A program made the translations under genes and the position numbers. Shown here in pieces: positions 55,401 to 64,000 of a stretch of DNA of 64,000 nt. Position 1 is the stretch's first letter, and each line of letters begins with the position of its first letter. Origin of the DNA: Siderastrea radians (taxonomy: Eukaryota; Cnidaria; Anthozoa; Scleractinia; Rhizangiidae); the NCBI GenBank assembly GCA_964017195.1, contig OZ024900.1, positions 29,838,641 to 29,902,640 on the forward strand, in the 5' to 3' direction. The notes under the pieces were generated by a model. The model did no database searches, was not told the DNA's origin, and worked only from the letters and a program-made list of their open reading frames with translations.

Positions 55401-58400
55401 CTCACTGGATGATGACCTAGGAGGTGATCATGCCAAATATGGGGTACGTAACTATGTTTATATCTCCTTTGATAGTGCTGAACCTCAAAACAGTCAAATC
55501 ACCATTGATGGACATAACCTCTAGTGGTTGGCCCCATCTATAACTTTTAAAGTGAGCACCAAGTTATGGTCCCACCCATGCCACACAAATAACACAATCA
55601 TTTTCAACTTCCAAAGGGATATGAAACTAGACACAGACAGCTGCCCCCCTTAAGTGGACACTTAGCTGGGGCCCCAACCATACAGAAAAACCATATTTTG
55701 AACAGTTTCCACAAACAAACACCACTCCTTAAAGGGCATGTACAGATGTGGTCCCTGAATCACACTTAAATGCCATGTGCATTTTGAAGCTAGTGTCCTC
55801 CCCTTTATGGTCACACCCTTGTGATCCCACTCAACTGCATTTCTTAAGCATGGTTTCTCGTAAGAGTATCAACAATTCCCTTTCTCCTGAAACATTGGGC
55901 GAGTCCTTGTTAATTATTTGATCCACCATATTCACTAGAGATGTGCAATCCTTAATTTTCTGTTTTCCTGTCCATAATATCCTGTGCACTTTGCTTTAAA
56001 TTCTCTCACGTTTGATCTCCCATCGCCCTAAGATCAAGTAACAAATGACAGAGTATTATTACAAGTCTTTTAGGAGTATACATGAAATGCAATCACTCCT
56101 GCTCTCTTTCAGACCACCAAAATAAACCAAGCAGCATGTGACCTTGCCAAGGGCGTGGCCCAGGAGGGAAGAGCCCTTTTTGCTGGTTGTGTCTGTCAGA
56201 CTGCATCATTGTATTCATGTGGAGCTGGAAAAAAAGCTGTGATGAAGAAGTTTAGAGAACAGATTGAGATTTTTCTCCAAAATGATGTTGACTTGATTAT
56301 TGCTGAGGTATGTCAACCATTTATTTCAAATTGAAAATCTTTAAAACCGTGACAAAAATAATATATCAATTTTTCCTTTTAAGACTTAGGTGATGTTAAT
56401 CAGGTTCATCTTGGCAAAAATATCTCCTAAGAAGTCTTGTCTTTCACATTGTTGAGAAAAGAAACTTTTTTCTCAGCTGTACTTAAGACAGCTGGGTTGG
56501 TGGAGGAAATTATCACAGGTTGGACTCACAGCGGTCAGTTCCCATGTGGACAGCAAGAGAGAAAGAACCTAGCTTGAATGAAACCTCTCCTCTTCACAGA
56601 TTCTGGGATGAAATGTCTCATGTGGTTGTCCCTTTATGCTTCAAATATGCCATTTTCCAAAGTATAGTGTTGAACCACCCATAAGTGGGCCTGGGGGGGG
56701 GGTGCTACTCAATAAAGTTTTATATGGGAAGGCTCTGCCTGGAGGTTCAAACCCTTACCCTTTAATATACTAATTTTTACCAAAATGGTACCCCTTTCAT
56801 ATACCTAGAGCAAAACTGCAACCCTTTCTTACACCTTAAGGATAAGCCAAAACCATAGAATTTCCTATAATCGCCACGTTTTCTCCTTGTTTTCAGTCAT
56901 TCTGATTCAGTTGCGTAGTTATTTCTACCAAAATGGGAGTCCCCCCCCCAGATAAGTGATCTACCTCGAAAATGTTAAGCCTTAAAGTGGTCACTTCACT
57001 TATTAGCAAGGGCTCACTGAAGGTTAAAAACAATAGGAAATTCCAAACTGTCGTTACAAAAAGTAGTTGCAGTCACTTCCAAGAGGTAGTTGCCTATGAG
57101 AGGTTTCAGCTACAGTGATTTGACTGGGGAAATTTGGGTAATTTGGAAAATTGGTAGCTGACTGTAGCTGGTCGCTTAACCCTTTAAGCCCTTAAAGCCC
57201 TGATGAAAATGAAATTTCTCTTTACATGATCACTACTTGTTTGAACATTCAGGTGACACGAATAAAGGACGTGATCACTGAGGATAAGATGTCTTGATAT
57301 TTAGACAAATTCTCAGCTTACTAGTTCCATAAGAAATGTATGGAGATCAGTAACGAGAATATGCATTTTTATATTAGGGCTTAAGGGTTTAAGAGAGGCG
57401 GTTGCACAAGGAGGTTCAACTATAATTGTTATCTGAGACCCTTTCAGTTTAAGTTTGTTGATAGTTATGATTTAGAGTTTGTACCTGCTCACACGGTCCC
57501 TCGCTCTCACTGTCCCCTCCCCCCACAGTTCTTCCACAATGTAGAAGAGGCCGAATGGGCAGTAGAAGTGGTGAAGTCCACAGGGAAGCCAACTGCCACC
57601 ACAATGTGTATTGGGCCTGCTGGGGATGGCAACAAAGTTTCTCCAGGAGATTGTGCTATTAGACTGGCAAGGGCAGGTACTTAAACTAAAGAGTATGTGA
57701 ATGAAATCCTAAATGACCATTCCAATGAAAAGCTACTGAGTCTGTAGATGAAATCCTAAAGTGTGACCATTCAAATGAAAGCTATTGAGCAGTACTTTCC
57801 AGTGGTGCTGTTTATTATGCTGCACTAGGTGGTTCTAACTTTTGAGTCTGTGGATGAAATCCTTAAGTGTGATCATTCAAACGAAAGCTATTGAGCAGTA
57901 CTTTCCAGTGGTGCTGTTTATTATGCTGTACAAGGTGGTTCTAACTTTTGAGTCTGTGGATGAAATCCTAAAGTGAGACCATTCAAATAAAAGCTACTGA
58001 GCAGTACTTTCTTGTGGTGCTGTTCGTTATACTGCACAAGGTGGTGCATATCTTTGAGTCTGGCTTTAAGTGTGATTTTCATTCAAAAGAAAGTCTTTAA
58101 ATGTAATCCAGTGAAGCGAAAGGTTATTTGCACAACATCTTACTTTATTAGGAGCTGATATCATTGGAGTCAACTGCCGTTTTGACCCTGACTTGAGTTT
58201 ACGGACGATTGCTCTGATGAAAGACGCGTTAGATAAAGAAGGACTCAAGCCTCATCTGATGGTTCAACCGGTTGGGTATCATACTCCAGATGCGGGACCT
58301 TTAGGAACAGCTGGTTTACCTGAGTCGCCCACAGGTGAGTCTGTTTGCCCCAAACAACCCCCCCCCTCCCCCATCCTCCCCTATCCTCCTAAACCATACT

Positions 58401-60357
58401 CCACATCCCAGTCTCGCATATTCTTGTCTTTTCCTTTCACTTACTGTATTCCTCTGGTATCATACCGTAGGACTCCAGTCAAATAAAATTCCAGTGTGGC
58501 GTTGCGAGATACAAAGCTAGACCACTCTATTGTGTTCCTTTCAACGTTGATTTGCGTGATTTTGGACCCAGAGTGTGAATTTTGTCCTCAGCTAGGTATA
58601 GCCAATTTGATAAACAAGAGCCACCTTTCCTTGGCATATCCCAATCTTTTCTCTATTGTGTACGATCAATTCATATTGATTCTTGCCTTCAGAATTCTCT
58701 TAATGCATGGCTCAGTGTATTTCAGGCAAAGTTCCCTTAAAATGATCAACGTGCACTTTGTATTTGTCAGTAGAATAAGTGACCTCCACACTTAAGTTAA
58801 TTTCCTTTATTCGGAAATTTTACTTTCTCTTTGGCGCTGATTTCCTTTATTCTTAACTGTTTTCCTCTTCAATTAGCGTTAATTTCAAATAACTCGGTAA
58901 CCAGCAGCGTTAATTTCCTGTAATAAGTTCTTTTTAGTAGATATTAATCGTTGCCGGACTGTTGCTATTACGCGAATTTCACTGGCTCATGTCTATTTGC
59001 TGATATTCAACGATTGCGGTCATTGCAAACCTCGACTTAAATATTGGTCAATGTTGTTTGCAATTGCAATCGTGTTTCGTATACTAGAGCGCTTTTCAAT
59101 TGGGTGTTGTAAAATCAAAACCAAGGTAATAATCTCATCAATCACAGCAGACGTAAATAACAATGAACCAATCAGAACTCAAAGCAAGTACATGTGACAA
59201 GCATTGACAAGCAAATTCGCCTTTAGAAAACCAAGCTGTATCCACGTTGTTTTGTTTAGCCTTGGAGCCTCGCTCTCTAACTCGTTGGGATGTGCACAAG
59301 TACGCTCGGCGTGCCTATGATCTGGGAGTGAGGTTCATCGGCGGTTGCTGTGGATTTGAACCATACCACATCCGGGCTATCGCAGAGGAAGTGAGTATCA
59401 GAAATCGGAAAAAAATGCAAATAGTTTATTATGCAGCAGAGTGTGTAGGCTGGGAATCAACAATAGCCTTAAGCTAACTTTGTTCACCGTATTTTTTTTG
59501 CAGTTGATGCTCTCCTAAGCAACCATCCAAAATAGAAAGGTGGTTTGCTGTGGTGTTTTAGAAAGGTGTCAAATATAGTGATTTGAACGAAAGAGAGCAT
59601 TTTGGTATCTTCGAAAAGCGATTGCACAAGAGAGTTTGTTGTTTAAAAGTTTGTCACTCGAACAAAAATGAGAGAATCAGCTCTCTAGTGTAACCTTTTT
59701 AGTGCTTCAGTGAATCCATGAATTCCCTGTTTAAAATTTCTCTAGAGAGAAAAAATGTTGACCGCATGACGAAAGGAAAAATTCTTTGACTTCGATGGGT
59801 TTCGTGCCCACGACTCCGGGATTTTGATCACTGATACTGTACTGACTGAGCTACAAGGCCAGATGGGAAGAGGTGGTGGATATCTTGCCACGACATCTTG
59901 TTGTTGTTGTCGTATGTGTGAGGTACTCCCTTATGTGGACTATACAAACAAGAAAATATGAAAAGTTGGATTTATCAACTGAGTTGATAACTTAAATTAG
60001 TCACGGTAAAGAAATTCAAAAGCTGTATTTTGAGCGTGAGCCCTTCATCAGGGGCAATCACTCTGATGAAGGGCTAACGTTCGAAACGTCAGCTTTTGTA
60101 TTCTTTTTGTGTGGCCAATTTATTTTATCAACTCGGTTAATAAATCCAAACTGTTGTGTTTCACTTCCTCATCGATGCAACAGCACAGTTTCTTTAGCAA
60201 CTAAGCTCTTAAAACGTTATTCGTTATGTGAAAGGACAGTTATTTTTGTTTCTTTTTAGCTGGCTCCGGAACGAGGCAGGTTACCCGCCGCTAGCGACAA
60301 GCACAGTCCCTGGGGAGAGGCACTTAAACACCACTCGGTACCTGAAATCCGAGCAAG
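49474..60357 (+). CDS. BHMT: BHMT-like homocysteine S-methyltransferase, copy 3 (exons 1-8; last exon not found)
   Basis: Third, more diverged paralogue. Exons: 49474-49491 (M-A-N-A-E-K), 53395-53530, 55340-55443, 56113-56307, 57529-57676, 58152-58334, 59260-59390, 60260-60357, all in frame with GT-AG introns of the same phases as copies 1 and 2. Zinc cysteines (GVNC; GGCC) and GPWTPE are kept. Differences near the pocket: the Tyr77-equivalent is Ser (FTFSLDDD), as I recall for human BHMT2; the Tyr160-equivalent, first residue of exon 5, is Phe; the following E-H/E-Y pair is H-N. The loop after YHTPD also differs ([14 protein letters not shown]). I see no counterpart of the 109-base last exon up to 64000; reading through the exon 8 donor gives TGA directly after the Arg codon. 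It may end with another exon beyond the window, use the retained-intron stop, or be a 3'-truncated duplicate. Confidence 0.85.
50238..52026. mobile_element. 1.79-kb DNA transposon with GCAAGAA subterminal arrays, copy 3 intron 1
   Basis: Terminal inverted repeats CAAAAATAATGCACGCGCAA and, at the right, TTGCGCGTGCATTATTTTTG. About 190 bp inside each end is packed with GCAAGAACTTCTTGCG-type palindromic motifs: at least six on the left, about ten on the right in inverted orientation. The ~1.3 kb centre has only short ORFs (minus 51153-50935 and 51794-51546), none recognised. No clear target duplication. Probably non-autonomous. Confidence 0.7.
52622..52715. repeat. Half of a Mutator-like MITE, copy 3 intron 1
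   Basis: CTACGAGCAGTCTCACTTTC followed by a GGCGAGTGAGCGCGAAATCG arm, matching the left half of 15993-16249. The right arm is missing. Confidence 0.5.
53686..53990. mobile_element. MITE pair with TIR GCTGTTACACAAGGCAAT, copy 3 intron 2
   Basis: Outer ends GCTGTTACACAAGGCAAT and ATTGCCTAGTGTAACAGC. Two inner hairpins (about 53686-53775 and 53895-53990) each have a CAACTTGTCTC-like arm and an AAAAATTGCC arm, so it may be two tandem insertions. Confidence 0.6.
54780..55050. repeat. TTGGCCA-rich imperfect repeat, copy 3 intron 2
   Basis: Dense CTTGGCCA, CCTGGCCA, CCTGGCAAGCCTGG phrases, partly self-complementary. They make long ORFs on both strands (54762-55199 and 55036-54701) that I read as artefacts. 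Confidence 0.6.
56690..56960. repeat. Dispersed repeat (CCAAAATGGTACCCC family), copy 3 intron 4
   Basis: A G run near 56693 followed by TTTTACCAAAATGGTACCCC, AAACTGCAACCCTTTC, and similar phrases, resembling the tail of the 17030/32010 repeats and the inverted patch near 47560-47690. Confidence 0.4.
57690..58080. repeat. Tandem repeat, ~106-bp period, copy 3 intron 5
   Basis: Units start at 57738, 57844 and 57950 (GAGTCTGTGGATGAAATCCT), with partial units at both ends. Shared inner phrases are GAGCAGTACTTTCCAGTGGT and GGTGGTTCTAACTTT. It ends about 75 bp before exon 6. Confidence 0.8.
58335..59259 (+). other. Copy 3 intron 6, nothing recognised
   Basis: 925 bp; begins with a C-rich stretch near the donor (58357-58400), then ordinary AT-rich sequence. 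The ORFs at 58496-58795 and 58997-59197 show no domain. Confidence 0.5.
59787..59860 (-). repeat. tRNA-like sequence in copy 3 intron 7
   Basis: Minus strand reads GGCCTTGTAGCTCAGTCAGT, with a D-arm-like start and a GGGCACGAAACCC T-arm-like region. Stems are imperfect, so this is a tRNA-derived fragment rather than a tRNA gene. Confidence 0.4.
59968..60165. mobile_element. Head-to-head Penelope-like tail pair, copy 3 intron 7
   Basis: Left TTGGATTTATCAACTGAGTT and right AACTCGGTTAATAAATCCAA are inverted. The centre pairs GCCCTTCATCA (60040-60050) with TGATGAAGGGC (60064-60074). CTGATGA (60063) and GAAAC (60083) flank a pairable GGGC..GTTC, the same hammerhead-like layout as at 33429. Confidence 0.55.
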
Positions 60358-60429
60358 GTGAGACTGGGGAAGGACTAAGGAAGGACTCGGTCATTTGAAA
60401 ATTTGCTTTGAACCCTACTCAAGCCTGCG

Positions 60430-60640
60430 TAGTCTGTAAACCAGTAAGGCTTGATTCTCGTGTGCTTGCAGCATACAAGCAACCTCGTCCCCAGGGTCTT
60501 CTCGCTTTTCAATATGGCGGCGGCTCGGGAGAAGACCCTGGCACATAGCGACCTAAAACGGTCGCTGATTGGCGCCATTCTTACATGAGTTCTGATTGGT
60601 TTACGTCTTCCAAAAGCAAAGATGGCGGATCTTTGTGGGT
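60430..60640. repeat. Dispersed foldback repeat with CCCAGGGTCTTCTC arms
   Basis: CCTCGTCCCCAGGGTCTTCT pairs with AGAAGACCCTGG about 50 bp later, and an AAGCCT/AGGCTT pair flanks it. It starts about 20 bp after homology between copy 3 intron 8 and the other copies stops (about 60408). Confidence 0.45.
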
Positions 60641-60649
60641 TCTTCCTGC

Positions 60650-63600
60650 AACCCAAACATTCCTATTTCTAGGTCTCTGTGATGTGAAAGCTGAACAGTT
60701 TTTCTGTTTGACAATTTACAAAACTGCAGCTCTTCCGTACGAGGAAGATCTGAAGTACCAAACCCAAGATTCGTAGATTATTCGGGTTAAAAGTTCCTCG
60801 ATCGCGATCGGCTGGTGATCTACGTAAGAACCTTACCAATCGTCAATGTGCACGATACTTTAGAGTTTTGGAATGGCTGTCGCTGGATATAATGTGGCGT
60901 AGTGGACTGTGAAATACTTAATGGTAATGTACTTGCTCCGATTTTTGTCATAAATAAAGCATAATCGCCCACTATCTATTTTGTGTTTCCATGGTCATTG
61001 AAAACTTGTAAGGCACTTGTATGTCTTATGTATGTATTGTTTTATTTATACATGTTAGATTCATTCGCAAAATTGTCCTATCGCTGCGAATTTGCTGTGC
61101 AATTATGGAATCTAATAAAAATGAAAAACTGGTGTAAATCAAACTTATATAAAATAACCTCAATGAGTCAGCTGCTGCTTAGGGCATTCCATTCTTTGAT
61201 AAATTTGTAGAAGCTAAATTTACAGATGCTGTTGCTATAGCTGCTGATATTAATAAATAATTTCAAGTGCGGAGAACAAGTTGCTTGGATAGGCAATTTA
61301 GCTAATTTGAGGATTTCCATCGCAGGGATAAATAGCTTTAATTATACACATTGGACGGCTACATGTACGTGATTCTATAACGTTGCTTTAATTATTAAGT
61401 TACTCAGAATGGTTGAGACTGTTCCAAGTTCACACTTGTAGAAGTGAATTGAATGAATTTAGAGGGTGTTTTTAGTACTTCCACACCATGAGAGTGTTTC
61501 TGCTTACGGGGATTCCAAACACTACTCATGCAGCTAACTACTGGCATTTTCAAGGCATGACTTAACTGGGGTAATATAAACCTGAATCTTAAATATATGA
61601 TAGTGATGTGGGCAATGGGACAGAACTGAGCTGTGTTCATGAGCTTGCTAGGATTTTCAAGGCAAGGCCTAATTTGGGTTTACAAGCCTGATTCTCCTTG
61701 GTATCAGGACAGCTAGCCAGGATTACATTTTCAAAAATTATTGGTAACTTGTCAGTGAAGTTTTAGTGATCATAACACGATAAGGCAGCCAATTGCTTAG
61801 GAGTAAACCATGCTTCCAAGCTTGCTAATCCCAAAAAAGGGATTGTAACATATTTGCTGTAATCTTTTGAATGGTAGACTGCTTCTGTGTTGTTGCTTGA
61901 AGGTGGAGTTGAGAACTAGACATTGTGAGCGTCCAACTGCCAGGGCTAGTGAATTACTATTCTAATTTTGTGGAAGTGATTTCCTGTGCAAGTTACCATA
62001 ACCCATGCCCCTCTTAGTGTCTAAATATCAAGGGGTAGGGGATTGATGGTGTGAAGAATGTAAGGGACCTGGAAATTACAACAAAATGTTTTCTAATTTT
62101 TCATAATTCACAGTATACTTTTTTTCAGGTTAGCATTTTTTGCCAAACAGGCATGGAATTTGACCTTGCACTCATTGATATTGTCAGGTTATAACTTCAT
62201 GACTTGTCATTATTCTCACCTCCCTGTTACTTGAATTTTCTGTCACCATATTCAATTTATTGCCAGTCAAATACATTAAATGGCCACTGGAAAAATAAAT
62301 TGTCCTTCTTAGAAGGGAAAATGTTGCCTCTAACAGATATACATGTATGTATGGCACTTGATTTGATCATGTTTCCTTTTATTTTTCAAACATCAACAAA
62401 AATGTGATATCAACATAAGAGCACCCTAGGTTGATAGCATGTTATATTGTGTTATTCCTTTACTCAATGTTAGTTTTAAATTCTCATTAAAGAACTTCAC
62501 CAAAATAATCATTTTTTCTCCTTTTCTTCTTGAACCCCCCATTTCCCATTGATTTCCCTTTTTAAACAGTTCCAAACTTCACCCAAATAACTCAATTCAT
62601 TGAAGTACTCAAGGAGGAAATTTCTTAAAACCTATAAAGGAATATTATCCCCAGCACTGGTTGAACAAACAAAGAGGACCGTATCTATCCACTGTTCAAA
62701 TGCTTTATTTGCCCATTCTTTACAGACTCTTATTTTACTAAATTCTAACAGCCAAGATTACACACATACGTAAATTGTTGTTGATATCATACCTTATCAT
62801 TAGCCCAATCAGTTATTAATAACACAAGTGTGTTAGTATTGGACACTCGTCTACAATGATATTTCTAACAATATTAACAGTAAATAATAAATAAATACAA
62901 ATGATATTTCTAACTCAAAAAAACATGCACATAAAGTATCATGAGGAAATATTTGTAAACTGGACAGCTAAAGCACAGAAAGCAGTATTGAAAGTGACAA
63001 ATCCTAGGAGATCTGCTATTGAACAAGCAAATATGTAGACAGGAATGGGACTAAATAAATCCAACAATGCCAACATGACCACTGTTCCCTTTAAAGCCGC
63101 ACCTGGGATTTGCTGGATTAAACACCACTAACTGTTTGACTATGCAATTGCAACATGGCTCTCTGGAAGAGCACTTGCAATAAATGGGATGCTTTAACTT
63201 CTACATAAATCTTATGATGATGATGAACAATGATTCATCCCTCATCTCAAGCATACCAGCCCTTACCGGTATTTTATTGTAAGCTCTAAAGATGACGAAA
63301 TGTTAAAAATGTGCAAAGAGTTATGTAATCACTCCTAATAAATAAACATGAGCATTTTTTTTATCTCCAGTGGTTGAACAGGATAATGAGAAGTGTTACC
63401 CATGAATTGAAAAGCTCAAGAAACAGATTGCTATGGGATAGCAAGCAGAGTAAAGTAACTTAAGATTACATACAAACTTTGTTACTTGAACATATAAATG
63501 TTTGAAAATAAAAAGAAAGTTGCAAATAGATGTGCAGTCCATGCTGGGGTATACTATGCCAAAGATCTTTGGTATGGATCAATCCATAAACAAACAGTCA

Positions 63601-64000
63601 TAAGAGTTACATTTACCAAACCAAGTTGGCTAGGATCAGCAAGTAAAAAATAAATAGACTGGTTGAGCATAAATAAGTCTTAAATAAATAATTTGCAACA
63701 ATTTACCGTAAGATAAATTATGTCAAAAGCCGCCTATCCTCATGAAACAAAAATACACGTTCGTTCGAGTGTATTCGTAAGCGAACAATTTCACTTGATC
63801 AAGTGGTCAGGGGAAGATGTAAGACTTCAGCTTAAATTACCCTGATTATTTTCTATTTTGTGCGTGATCTATGAGTTCGGCGAGCTTTATACTGTACGCA
63901 CAAACCATACTAAATGAACGGCCAAAACAAGACCTCTAGCACTTTGCCGTGTTCCTAAAGCCCGTATATGTATAACTTGTCTTTGTTTTTCTCTTTTTCT
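60650..64000 (+). other. AT-rich stretch after copy 3, no gene recognised
   Basis: No counterpart of BHMT exon 9, no domain and no clear transposon. AATAAA-type signals occur (for example near 60952 and 61252). If the last exon exists it is beyond 64000 or too diverged for me to see. Confidence 0.5.

Noticed and set aside
60375..60656. 93-codon minus-strand ORF after copy 3
   Set aside because: It lies in a dispersed foldback repeat and shows no domain.
62060..62100. GGACCTGGAAATTACAAC resembling the GPGG..GNYN end of BHMT exon 9
   Set aside because: Only about six residues match, no acceptor in the right phase, and a stop lies just upstream in frame. Treated as chance.
1..64000. CRISPR arrays, operons, phage or plasmid features
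   Set aside because: Introns, SINEs and LTR elements show a nuclear eukaryotic genome; tandem repeats found have no spacer-like alternation.

Overview
This is a eukaryotic genomic window, most likely from an anthozoan cnidarian such as a stony coral (inference). The evidence is a compact 9-exon metabolic gene with short exons, GT-AG introns full of young foldback MITEs, tRNA-derived SINEs, Penelope-like and CR1/L2-like fragments, and one BEL/Pao retrotransposon. Nothing prokaryotic is visible: no operons, Shine-Dalgarno starts or CRISPR. Species was not determined.

The host content is a head-to-tail array, all on the + strand, of three paralogues of betaine-homocysteine S-methyltransferase (BHMT/BHMT2 family). 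Copy 1 has exons 2-9 at 2720-14218; its exon 1 should lie about 265 bp upstream of the window, because the window start aligns to intron 1 of copy 2. Copy 2 is complete at 34120-46576 (9 exons, 1122 coding bases, 373 residues). Copy 3 runs from 49474 to 60357 (exons 1-8); no exon 9 was found before the window ends. Intron positions and phases are the same in all three. The zinc-site cysteines (GVNC and GGCC) are kept in all three. The position matching human BHMT Tyr77 is Ala, Thr and Ser in copies 1, 2 and 3, so the methyl donor may not be betaine.

Copies 1 and 2 arose by a recent segmental duplication that also carried introns and 3' flank: about 1-17050 pairs with about 34120-47060. Insertions found in only one of the two, several with recognisable empty sites in the other, date themselves to after the duplication. 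Copy 3 is older, but its exon 8 differs from copies 1 and 2 at only 2 of 98 bases while its exon 5 differs at about 30 of 148, which suggests gene conversion.

Region by region: 1-14218 copy 1, with a 7.2 kb intron swollen by a long-TIR transposon (6890-9651) and a 1.76 kb TTAA foldback (9909-11666). 14219-26170 is a spacer with two hAT-like elements, a SINE, a Mutator-like MITE with a 9-bp target duplication, a tRNA-like foldback, a Penelope-like remnant and a local ~2.4 kb duplication carrying a short membrane-protein exon. 26172-31894 is a BEL/Pao retrotransposon with an uninterrupted 1717-codon ORF and a chimeric, partly inverted 3' LTR. 31895-34119 is repeats and the copy 2 promoter. 34120-46576 is copy 2. 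46577-49473 is repeats, two tRNA-like units and an acidic ORF with an in-frame stop. 49474-60357 is copy 3, with a transposon in intron 1 marked by many GCAAGAA subterminal motifs. 60358-64000 is AT-rich sequence with no gene recognised.
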